A stretch of 64,000 nucleotides of DNA from CANJIV01 sp046330225. GTDB lineage: Bacteria; Actinomycetota; Thermoleophilia; Solirubrobacterales; Solirubrobacteraceae. A program made the translations under genes and the position numbers. The stretch covers positions 176,837 to 240,836 of the forward strand of contig JAXLTD010000008.1 in assembly GCA_046330225.1 (NCBI GenBank), read 5' to 3'. The notes below the pieces were generated by a model. That model worked only from the letters and a program-made list of their open reading frames with translations. It searched no databases and was not told the origin of the DNA. Of the stretch, positions 57,436 through 64,000 are shown piece after piece (within the stretch, counting starts at the first letter, position 1; each line of letters starts with the position of its first letter).

Positions 57436-57924
57436 GTGGCTGGAAGGACCGCAAAGGCGAAGTCCGGGACCAACCGAACCGGCACGGCGTCCGGAGGAGG
57501 ATTCTCGGACGAGGAACGGGCTGCGATGCGGGAGCGCGCGCAGGAGGTGAAGGCCAAGACTCGCCGCGCCCCACGCACGCGCACGGCCGACGGCGAAGCC
57601 GACGTGCTCGCGAAGATCGCCGAGATGCCGCAGCCGGATCGCGGAATGGCGGAGCGGCTTCACGCGGTCGTCAAGGCCAGCGCGCCGGCCCTGGCGCCGA
57701 AGACGTGGTACGGGATGCCCGCCTACGCGCTGGACGGCAAGGTCGTCTGCTTCTTCCAGAGCGCCCAGAAGTTCAAGACCCGCTACGCGACGTTCGGCTT
57801 CAGCGACACGGCCCGCCTCGACGACGGTGCGATGTGGCCGACGGCCTTCGCGCTGAAGGAGCTGACTGCAGAGGCGGAGGCGCGGATCGGGGCGCTGGTC
57901 CAGCGGGCGGTGAGCGGAGGCTGA
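57436..57924 (+). CDS. DUF1801 / YdhG-like protein
   Basis: 162 residues, GTG at 57436 behind GGGGAGG. A basic, disordered lead (AGRTAKAKSGTNRTG) is followed by a DUF1801-type domain: LHAVVKASAPALAPKTWYGMPAYALDGKVVCFFQSAQKFKTRYATFGF. This family has an iron-chaperone-like fold with an unsettled role. Codon use is ordinary for the window. Confidence 0.83.
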   Translation: MAGRTAKAKSGTNRTGTASGGGFSDEERAAMRERAQEVKAKTRRAPRTRTADGEADVLAKIAEMPQPDRGMAERLHAVVKASAPALAPKTWYGMPAYALDGKVVCFFQSAQKFKTRYATFGFSDTARLDDGAMWPTAFALKELTAEAEARIGALVQRAVSGG

Positions 57925-57984
57925 TGTCGGCGGGAGAAGGCGCCGCGTCGCGGTCCGAGCCCGCGCCCGAACGTGCCGGGCGCC

Positions 57985-58013
57985 TTGACACGGTCGCCGC
58001 CTTGACATACGGA
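57985..58013 (+). promoter_or_regulatory. Promoter (TTGACA-17-TACGGA) of the leaderless gene at 58020
   Basis: The -35 is at 57985-57990 and the -10 at 58008-58013, 17 bp apart; the ATG at 58020 is six bases after the -10. A second TTGACA lies at 58002-58007. Confidence 0.55.
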
Positions 58014-58019
58014 TAGGCG

Positions 58020-59258
58020 ATGCCCGACGAACCCGCATCCGACGCCCACCAGGATTCTGCCCCCGCACCGGCGGCGCCCCCGTCTCCCGAGCCAGCGGGC
58101 GCACCGGCCGGCCCAGGCGAGACCGAGAAGCCGCGCGGCCGGGGCCGGTGGATCCTGGTGCAGGTGCTGATTTGGGGCACGACGGTGCTGGCGATCGTGG
58201 GCATCTTCGCCGTGTGGGCCAACCGGCAGCTCTTCAACCCGGACAACTGGGCGACCACGAGCACGAAGCTGCTGCAGAACTCGGCGATCCGCACCGCGAC
58301 CGCCAACTACCTCGTCGACGAGCTGTACGCCAACGTCGACGTCGCGGCCGAGATCAAGGCGCGGCTGCCCGCGCAGCTGCAGCCGCTGGCGGCGCCGGCC
58401 GCCGGGGCGCTGGAGAACGCGGCGATCGCCGCCGCCCAGCGGGCACTGGCCAACGCCAAGGTCCAGGAGATCTGGAAGCAGGCCAACCGCGCGGCGGACC
58501 AGACCTTCGTCAACATCGTCGAGGGTGACAAGGGCGTGCTCCAGTCCTCCGGCGGGGTGGTCACGCTCGACCTCAGCAAGATCATCTCCGACATCACCAA
58601 CCGGCTCGGCCTGCCGAACATCAGCTCCAAGCTGCCGCCCGACGTCGCCAAGCTCCAGGTCCTCAAGTCCGATCAGCTCAAGCTCGTGCAGGACGGGGGC
58701 AAGGCGCTCAAGGGCCTCGCGCTGCTGCTGACGATCCTCGTCCCGCTGCTCTACGCCCTGGCGATCGCCCTGGCGACGGGGCGCCGCCGCAAGGCGCTCT
58801 TGACCGTCGGCATCGCGATCATCTTTGCCGGCGTGCTCGTGCTCGCCGGGCGCTCCATCATCGAGTCCGAAGCCGTGTCGGCGCTCGTCAAGAACGACGC
58901 CAACATCCCTGCGGGCAAGGCGATCCTGTCGATCGCGACCGAGATGCTCAGCGAGATCGCCGGCGCCTTCATCATCGTCGGCATCCCGCTCATCCTCGCG
59001 GCGTGGTTCGCGGGCCCGGCGCGGCTGGCCGTCAAGGCCCGCCGCGCGATCGCGCCGTTCCTGCGCGAGCAGCCGGGCCTGGCCTTCGCCATCACCGGGG
59101 CGATCATGGTCGCCATCTTCATCTGGAACCCGATCCCCGCGACCGGCAAGCCGGCGGGCATCATCGTGTTCCTGGCGCTCGCCTTCCTCGGCACGGCGGT
59201 GCTGCGACGGCAGACCGCGCGCGAGTTCCCCCCGGAGGCCGCGCCGGCCGCCGGCTGA
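58020..59258 (+). CDS. Hypothetical four-TM membrane protein
   Basis: 412 residues. A Pro/Ala-rich lead, TM1 (about 45-65, LVQVLIWGTTVLAIVGIFAVW), and a helical extracytoplasmic region of about 170 residues beginning NRQLFNPDNWATTSTKLLQN. TM2-TM4 follow, with a basic tail. The sequence NPDNWATTSTKLLQNSAIR is a repeated theme in actinobacterial integral membrane proteins of this size. Function unknown. Confidence 0.85.
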   Translation: MPDEPASDAHQDSAPAPAAPPSPEPAGAPAGPGETEKPRGRGRWILVQVLIWGTTVLAIVGIFAVWANRQLFNPDNWATTSTKLLQNSAIRTATANYLVDELYANVDVAAEIKARLPAQLQPLAAPAAGALENAAIAAAQRALANAKVQEIWKQANRAADQTFVNIVEGDKGVLQSSGGVVTLDLSKIISDITNRLGLPNISSKLPPDVAKLQVLKSDQLKLVQDGGKALKGLALLLTILVPLLYALAIALATGRRRKALLTVGIAIIFAGVLVLAGRSIIESEAVSALVKNDANIPAGKAILSIATEMLSEIAGAFIIVGIPLILAAWFAGPARLAVKARRAIAPFLREQPGLAFAITGAIMVAIFIWNPIPATGKPAGIIVFLALAFLGTAVLRRQTAREFPPEAAPAAG

Positions 59259-59307
59259 CCGGGATGAGGGCGGCTGGCGCGAGGGCGCGCCCGGCCGCCC
59301 GGGCGGA

Positions 59308-61146
59308 CTACCGCAGCTTCGACGCCGCGATCACCTGCGGCGAGCTGGACCAGATCCGGAAGTACGCCGCCAGGATGCGGTAGCTGTTGCTCACCGCCGG
59401 ATCGGTGAGCAGGCGCGCCGGGCGCAGGTCGCCGGCCGGCTTGGCGCCGATCGCGGCCGTGCGCAGCGCGCGCAGCTCGGCGGCACTGAAGCCGAGGATG
59501 CGCAGCCGCGCGACGAGGCCGCGCGGAAGGCCGCCGCGGCGCAGCTTGCCCTGGGCGCGCCGGATGGCGGCCATGGACGGCGCCCGCGAGAACTGCGGGG
59601 CGCTGCCGGCCGCCCGGGCCGCGGCGGCCCGGAGCCCGGGCAGCGCCGAGAGCTGGCCGACGAAGGTCTTCGCGTACCGGAGGGCTCGTCGCACCTGCCG
59701 GCCCTGCCACGTGCGGTTGCGGGCCTTGAGCGCTCCGCCCGCCTTGTCGATGGTCGCGCCGAGCGCCTTCGCGGTGGCGTCGGCGGCGAGCTGGGCCGTC
59801 AGCATCCGGCCGACCGCGGCGGCTCCGGCCCGCGAGAGCCCTCCGCCCGGGCGGATGGTGATGCGCGGCGTCCGCCGCACCTTCGCGTAGGTCTTGAAGC
59901 GCGGGTCCGGCGGATCCTTCTGGGACTTGTCGGCCGTCTCGACCATGCTCTGGCCGGACTTGAAGACCACGTAGGAGGTCGGAATGATCACGACGTTGTT
60001 GCCCCAGGTGGTGCCCATCACGCGCGTCACCGGTTCCACGTCGAACAGCAAGGCTGCGTTGTAGACGACGGGCGTGCCCACCCCGACGCCCTGGAGCAGG
60101 TAGCCGAGGCCCGTTCCAGCCACGTTCTTGCAGGTCGCCGCGTTGTAGTACACCCAGGCGCCCCACTCCTTCTCTGCCTGCGGCTGGGTGAACGTGTTGA
60201 GCGCAGCCCGGGCGCCGGGGCTCGCGCCGCCCACGGCCGCGCCGCCGCGGCTCGCGATCCGCTGGGCGTCGGCGGCGGCCCGGTCGCAGGCCGCGGGCGT
60301 TGGCGTGAGCGGGACGAGGAAGCCGAGCGCGATCTTCGGCTGCGTCGTGCCGGTGCTCGGCCCGTGCCCGGGGTCGCCCGGGTAGCTGGCGACGACGTCG
60401 GGCTGGTTGCCGGCCTCGAGCCCGCCGGCAGGCGGGATCCACGTGACCGTGCACGAGGACACGCTGCCCGAGCCCGGGGTCGGGCTCAGCACGCAGGTGT
60501 TGCCCGAGCGGAACGTGCCGCTGCTGCTGGTGAAGGTGACCGTGCCCGTCGGGCTGGTTGGAAGTTCGGGCGCGCCGTCGCCGACCTCGGCCGTGCACTG
60601 GAAGTCGTCGGTCGGGTTCGGCCCGCGGTTGCAGGAGACGCGGCTGCCGGTCGGGTGCACGCGCGTGATGTTGCCGGGGAAGAACCCGGGCCCGAGCGTC
60701 CCGTCCTGAAAGCCGCTCCCCGGGTACAGGTTGTAGGCTGGTCCGCCGATCGCTGACAGCGCGTTCGTGCCGAACAGCAGCTTCACCGTCGTTTGGCGCC
60801 CGGGCGTCGCTGGGTAGGTCACGGTCGCGGCGAGCCTGGCCTGGCTGAGGGTGTAGTCGCCGGTGATCGTGCCGCTCACGAGGACCCCGGCACCGCTCGT
60901 CGCGTCGGTCCCGGTCCCCGAGAACGCCCCGCTCGCGGGGTCGAACGCCGTGATGCTCCACCACTGGTACTTGAAGCTGTTGTTGACGTTGATTCCCGCG
61001 CGCCACGCGCCGGCGAACGGGACGTTCGTGCTCGCGGCGGCCGGCGTCGCGGCGCCGAGCGCGGCGGCGGCCAGGCAGGCGGCGGTGGCCACCGCCCGCC
61101 GGGCGAACGGGGCAGGCCCGGAGGTCCGGACGACAGGAGCCCGCAT
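59308..61146 (-). CDS. Secreted protein with Ig-like domain and undescribed C-terminal domain
   Basis: 612 residues from the ATG at 61146 (MRAPVVRTSG), signal peptide cleaved near AAASTN. Beta-rich N-terminal region (35-165), then an Ig-like module (about 170-240: SPTGTVTFTSSSGTF, CVLSPTPGSGSVSSCTVTW). A central region has CDRAAADAQRIASRGG and a strand-rich stretch to about 410. From about 430 a helical Ala/Arg-rich domain (DATAKALGATIDKAGGALK, GLPRGLVARLRILGFSAAELRALR, LLTDPAVSNSYRILAAYFR) parallels the C-terminus of the Cys-rich protein at 52368. Function unknown. Confidence 0.84.
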   Translation of the reverse strand: MRAPVVRTSGPAPFARRAVATAACLAAAALGAATPAAASTNVPFAGAWRAGINVNNSFKYQWWSITAFDPASGAFSGTGTDATSGAGVLVSGTITGDYTLSQARLAATVTYPATPGRQTTVKLLFGTNALSAIGGPAYNLYPGSGFQDGTLGPGFFPGNITRVHPTGSRVSCNRGPNPTDDFQCTAEVGDGAPELPTSPTGTVTFTSSSGTFRSGNTCVLSPTPGSGSVSSCTVTWIPPAGGLEAGNQPDVVASYPGDPGHGPSTGTTQPKIALGFLVPLTPTPAACDRAAADAQRIASRGGAAVGGASPGARAALNTFTQPQAEKEWGAWVYYNAATCKNVAGTGLGYLLQGVGVGTPVVYNAALLFDVEPVTRVMGTTWGNNVVIIPTSYVVFKSGQSMVETADKSQKDPPDPRFKTYAKVRRTPRITIRPGGGLSRAGAAAVGRMLTAQLAADATAKALGATIDKAGGALKARNRTWQGRQVRRALRYAKTFVGQLSALPGLRAAAARAAGSAPQFSRAPSMAAIRRAQGKLRRGGLPRGLVARLRILGFSAAELRALRTAAIGAKPAGDLRPARLLTDPAVSNSYRILAAYFRIWSSSPQVIAASKLR

Positions 61147-61280
61147 CACGACCAGACCGTAATCCACGGCCGCGGTGCAGTGCAAGCGACGTGCCCGAGC
61201 GCCCGCTGGCCCGCCCTCGCGAGGCGTCTGCGCCGGGTCCGGCCGGCCCCCGCGGCCAACGCACCGGCGTGCGTCGGAAT

Positions 61281-61326
61281 GGGCGCGGCTGGTTTCGAAC
61301 CAGCGACCTCTCGCGTGTGAAGCGAG
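61281..61326 (-). other. 3' fragment of tRNA-Val(CAC): candidate att site of an integrated element
   Basis: On the minus strand this reads a perfect 5-bp anticodon stem CTCGC/GCGAG around TTCACAC (anticodon CAC), a 5-base variable loop, a perfect T arm GCTGG-TTCGAAA-CCAGC and the acceptor 3' strand CGCGCCC. The matching D arm and acceptor 5' strand are absent upstream. The sequence just beyond the anticodon stem is not tRNA-like and no CGCGCCC complement occurs. Such 46-bp 3' pieces are the usual attachment core of tRNA-targeting integrases. Confidence 0.75.
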
Positions 61327-61917
61327 CTGATCTCATGGGCGGCAGGGCGGAATCATCAGTGATTCCGGGCGGTATCGCGGGCCGGTCCGCTTTCGAGATG
61401 CGGCTGGATGGGGGTGCGTGGGGCTGCGTTTGGCCCAAGGAGTGGGACAACGGGGTGGTGCGCCGGCGTACGGGCGCTGCGACTGAGCTTCGCCCAGGAA
61501 GCAGCTCGTCTTGGACAAGGTCAGCGAGTCGATGTCTGCATTGTCGAGGCGTTTCGGCCCGCGTTCCTCTACGCACAGGTCCTGCTAGCCTGCCGCTTCC
61601 GGCCTTGGGAGAAGAACCGCCTGCTCGCGCTCGCGCAGGACGTTCTGCTCGCGGGCACGAGGGAAAGGACGCGCCCGCCGTGTCAGCCCCAATCGATCTC
61701 CGGACACGTCCGCTTGCGCGAGCACGCCAGCGCCGCGTTTCAGGCGATTCTCACCGACGCTCGCCGGGGCATCGTGCACCAGGCGCGAACCGGCGTGACG
61801 TGTCGCGAAATCGCCGAGGCGTTGTTCGCGCGCGGGCGCCTCGAGCGCGACTGGTTCGACGCGAACAAGAGCACGTACTACTCGGACTGCGGGCCACTTC
61901 ACCGGCCCGGGGATCCG
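61327..61917 (+). other. Island-border region without a supported intact gene
   Basis: Lower GC bias than the left side. One frame stays open from 61408 into the recombinase fragment. Its 61680-61917 part reads protein-like (AFQAILTDARRGIVHQARTGVTCREIAEALFARG), with no family recognised. It may be part of the decayed recombinase or of a deleted neighbour. Confidence 0.4.
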
Positions 61918-62200
61918 GTGTTCTCGGCGAGGACGGGGGGCGCGATGGATGGCTCGGCCGTGGGACACCGCGACCTCAAGGACCGCTCGGCCGCCGGCCT
62001 ACGCGATCTGCGCTTCCACGACTTGCGCCACACCCTCGGCTCGCTCGCGATCAAGTTCGCCGCCGTCGTCGAGGTCTAGGTCCTTCATGAATCATGCCAA
62101 GATCAACACGACCATGCGCTACCTGCACCACGGGCGCCGGGAGGACGACGCCCGCCTTCTCAGCGCAGCATTCGCGACAGAGCCGCGAAAGGCCGCCTGA
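61918..62200 (+). pseudogene. Tyrosine recombinase C-terminal fragment, frameshifted
   Basis: The reading frame gives VFSARTGGAMDGSAV, RDLRFHDLRHTLGSLAI and then a TAG at 62077-62079. In another frame from about 62085 it continues SFMNHAKINTTMRYLHHGRREDD. Together these are the His-x-x-Arg box (HDLRH), the second His (NHAKINTT) and the catalytic Tyr (MRYLHH) of a phage-type integrase, split by a frameshift around 62080-62090. The N-terminal and core-binding parts are missing or not recognisable, so the gene is inactive unless a sequencing error is involved. Confidence 0.72.
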
Positions 62201-62224
62201 TGGCACGACGACGAGGCGACGCGT

Positions 62225-63358
62225 TTGCTCGGGCCATGCCGTGTGCCGAATCCGGAGAAGCTGCGCGTGCCGGCACCTGAGCGCCGCGACCTGCCGGTCG
62301 CCGATCTCCTTCTCGATCCGGAGAACCCCCGGCTTCCCGAGGATCTCCAGGGTGCCGATCAGCCGGAACTCTTGCGCTATCTCAACGACGAGACGGTGCT
62401 CGAGGAGATTATCCGCTCGCTCAACGACAACGGCTTCTTCGAGCACGAGCCGCTGATTGCCTACGAGGACGACGAACTTGAGGGCTACGTCGTGCTTGAG
62501 GGCAACCGACGGCTGGCTGCGCTCAAGGTGCTGCTGGGTGCGCCGGAGGCTCGCGACCAAGGGCTCGAGCCGCTGCTCGACACGCCGCCGAGCCAGGATC
62601 GCATCAGAGAGCTTCGCCGCGTCCCGGTGTACGTCGTCGCCGATCGCGACGAGGTGCATCGCTACCTCGGCTTTCGTCACATCGGCGGAATCAAGACCTG
62701 GAGCGCAGAGGCCAAAGCGCGCTACCTGCTTCAGGAGACCGAGAAGGCCGCCGACCGCGGAGCGAACAACCCCTTCCTCGTCGTCGCCCGACGGGTTGGC
62801 AGCAACTCTCAGGGTGTGCGGAACTCCTACACCGCGCTCGCGCTCCTGCGACACGCCCGAGATGAGTTCGGGATCCCGATCAACTATGTCGCCCAGAATC
62901 GCTTTGGTGTGTGGCTGCGCTGCATGACGGCTTCCGATGTTCGGCACTACGTGGGCCTGAACAGTGCCCGCTTGTACGCCGAGGTCCGCGAGGAGATCGA
63001 TCAGACCGACGGCGACAACCTCCGCGAGGTGCTCAGCGACCTGACGCCGGCTGAAGGCGAGAAGCGTCCGCTGCTCAACGACTCCCGAGACGTCACCGTC
63101 TACGGCCAGGTGCTGCATCATCCGGTCGCCCATGATGTGATGCGCCGCTACCGAGACCTGGGCATCGCCCGCCAGATCGTGGAGTTGTCTGCGTTGCCCG
63201 AGCGCATCCTCTCCCTGCGCGACCAGGCCGACGTCGCCCTCGACGAGGCTCAGCAAGCCGATCACACGGACGAGCTCGAGAACGCCGCGGACGCCTTGTT
63301 CCGGTCAGCCCGCTCACTGCGCGCCGCCGTCGCCGCGCTCGCGGAGGACGACGGTTGA
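62225..63358 (+). CDS. ParB/Srx-like N-terminal domain protein
   Basis: 377 residues from the TTG at 62225 (GAGG lies 8 nt before it); GTG at 62243 is an alternative. The ParB-like box is LPVADLLLDPENPRLPED, then EEIIRSLNDNGFFEHEPLIAY and YVVLEGNRRLAALKVL, i.e. the EGNRRLAA variant of the GERR motif of ParB/Srx-fold nucleotide-binding proteins. A helical C-terminal half follows. Not next to parA, so chromosome segregation is unlikely; such proteins occur in mobile islands and defence loci. Coupled to the next gene by a TTGA overlap. Confidence 0.85.
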   Translation: MLGPCRVPNPEKLRVPAPERRDLPVADLLLDPENPRLPEDLQGADQPELLRYLNDETVLEEIIRSLNDNGFFEHEPLIAYEDDELEGYVVLEGNRRLAALKVLLGAPEARDQGLEPLLDTPPSQDRIRELRRVPVYVVADRDEVHRYLGFRHIGGIKTWSAEAKARYLLQETEKAADRGANNPFLVVARRVGSNSQGVRNSYTALALLRHARDEFGIPINYVAQNRFGVWLRCMTASDVRHYVGLNSARLYAEVREEIDQTDGDNLREVLSDLTPAEGEKRPLLNDSRDVTVYGQVLHHPVAHDVMRRYRDLGIARQIVELSALPERILSLRDQADVALDEAQQADHTDELENAADALFRSARSLRAAVAALAEDDG

Positions 63359-64000
63359 TCGAGCCCCGCAAGGACGCCTACGGCGCCGAGGCCGACACGA
63401 CGCATCTCGCCGACTATCTCGAGCTGTTGGCCCTCGCCGGCCGACCTCTACGGCGTGCGAACCTCTCGGATTTCCTGGGCGACAACAACTGGCCGGTGCG
63501 CTCGCGCGAGCTATACCATGCCGCCGGACCGGGCACACCCGGCGCGGAGCCCTCTGAGGATGAACTCGAGAGCGGCCCTGGCGAATCGCCAGCCGACGAG
63601 GCCGCTGGGCGGGTGTTCGACCTTCTCGCTATCCGAGAGGAGCTGCTCGGCGACCGATACCCATTCGTCAACGACGGGGTACAGCTCACGGTCATCGACC
63701 CGCGTACGAGCGGCCACCAGCTCTACCTTGCACTCCTCGCCATCACCGTCGCCCACCACTACGGCGTGGCAGCCCCTTCGGCTCCGGAGGATGCGTTTGA
63801 AGCGGTCGTCGCGGCGGCCATGGGCGCTCGCGGCCTGGACACGGTCGACATGGGCCTTGCCGGTCGCACGTCGACCGACTTCCGCGAGGCGGTGCGAGTC
63901 GCGGGCGAATCTATCGGCGTCTTGCCGGCGCCGGGCGCGGCGCCTAGCAAGCGGCAAGCCAATGAGGAAGGCGTCGACACGGTCAGCCACCTCTCGTGGG
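63355..64000 (+). CDS. Unrecognised protein, N-terminal part (cut by window edge)
   Basis: The TTG at 63355 overlaps the previous stop (TTGA), so the gene is translationally coupled to the ParB-like gene. At least 215 residues are visible: a start MIEPRKDAYGAEADTTHLAD, RANLSDFLGDNNWPVRSRELY, an acidic linker (EPSEDELESGPGESPADEA), then RYPFVNDGVQLTVIDPRTSGHQLYLALLAIT and AFEAVVAAAMGARG. No stop before 64000. I do not recognise the family. A partner of the ParB-like protein in a mobile or defence module is the likeliest reading. Confidence 0.7.
   Translation, partial: MIEPRKDAYGAEADTTHLADYLELLALAGRPLRRANLSDFLGDNNWPVRSRELYHAAGPGTPGAEPSEDELESGPGESPADEAAGRVFDLLAIREELLGDRYPFVNDGVQLTVIDPRTSGHQLYLALLAITVAHHYGVAAPSAPEDAFEAVVAAAMGARGLDTVDMGLAGRTSTDFREAVRVAGESIGVLPAPGAAPSKRQANEEGVDTVSHLSW

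Noticed and set aside
61281..61360. Complete tRNA-Val gene on the minus strand
   Set aside because: Anticodon arm, T arm and acceptor 3' strand are perfect, but no D arm and no GGGCGCG 5' strand occur where they must be. Only a 3' fragment is supported.
62225..63358. Chromosome or plasmid partition ParB
   Set aside because: No ParA neighbour, no parS-like repeats seen, and the box is the EGNRRLAA variant found in other ParB-fold proteins.

Overview
The window is a very GC-rich (roughly 73-75 % by eye) actinobacterial chromosome segment. Coding density, GTG starts with GTGA/ATGA overlaps, TANNNT-type -10 boxes 6-7 nt before start codons, an F420-type nitroreductase and many secreted proteins with Ala-rich signal peptides suggest the class Thermoleophilia (order Solirubrobacterales). 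This placement is inference; there is no rRNA in the window.

1-18 kb is a putative amine/polyamine uptake and breakdown region. A leftward operon encodes two paralogous acyl-CoA dehydrogenases, an ADP-forming acyl-CoA synthetase and a flavin amine oxidase (cut by the window edge). A TetR regulator, apparently with a CTG start, diverges from it. A rightward potD-B-C-A type spermidine/putrescine ABC transporter follows. Then come an ATP-grasp ligase, a C45-type Ntn hydrolase, an amidase, a COG1233 FAD oxidoreductase and a class III (putrescine-type) aminotransferase. Two copies of a 16-bp palindrome (CTGACTACAARGTCAG), one beside the TetR gene and one between the FAD oxidoreductase and the aminotransferase, tie both ends into one likely regulon.

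18-29 kb holds greA, a flavin reductase, an MFS transporter, a CHAP-type wall hydrolase, a PspC/LiaF-like envelope-stress operon (PspC protein, small two-TM protein, PspC-fused histidine kinase, LuxR-type regulator), a cupin, an ABC exporter pair, a luciferase-like monooxygenase and a six-TM GAP-like protein.

29-46 kb is rich in secreted proteins: an NHL-repeat protein, a CocE/X-Pro-peptidase-type hydrolase, a GH64 glucanase, a DUF1254/DUF1214 protein and an SGNH hydrolase. It also holds a leftward operon of haloalkane dehalogenase, two DsbA/HCCA-isomerase-like proteins and a propeller-like protein. A TetR gene diverges from a secreted protein across a consensus promoter.

46-61 kb mixes redox and membrane genes: two AhpD-like proteins, a K+ channel, a PKD protein, a DDN-type nitroreductase, a 30-cysteine Tat protein, an acid-phosphatase/phospholipase-C-family phosphoesterase, an SDR and a four-TM protein. 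A secreted Ig-like protein shares an apparently undescribed C-terminal helical domain with the 30-cysteine protein.

At 61281 the chromosome meets what looks like an integrated element: the 3' 46 bp of tRNA-Val(CAC), a decayed tyrosine recombinase, a ParB-like protein and a translationally coupled unknown gene running off the window. Composition is less GC-biased here.

A family of 70-72-bp palindromic repeats occurs at four loci. Each is the gap between two convergent genes, and all are in the same orientation. A small-RNA candidate lies beside one of them.
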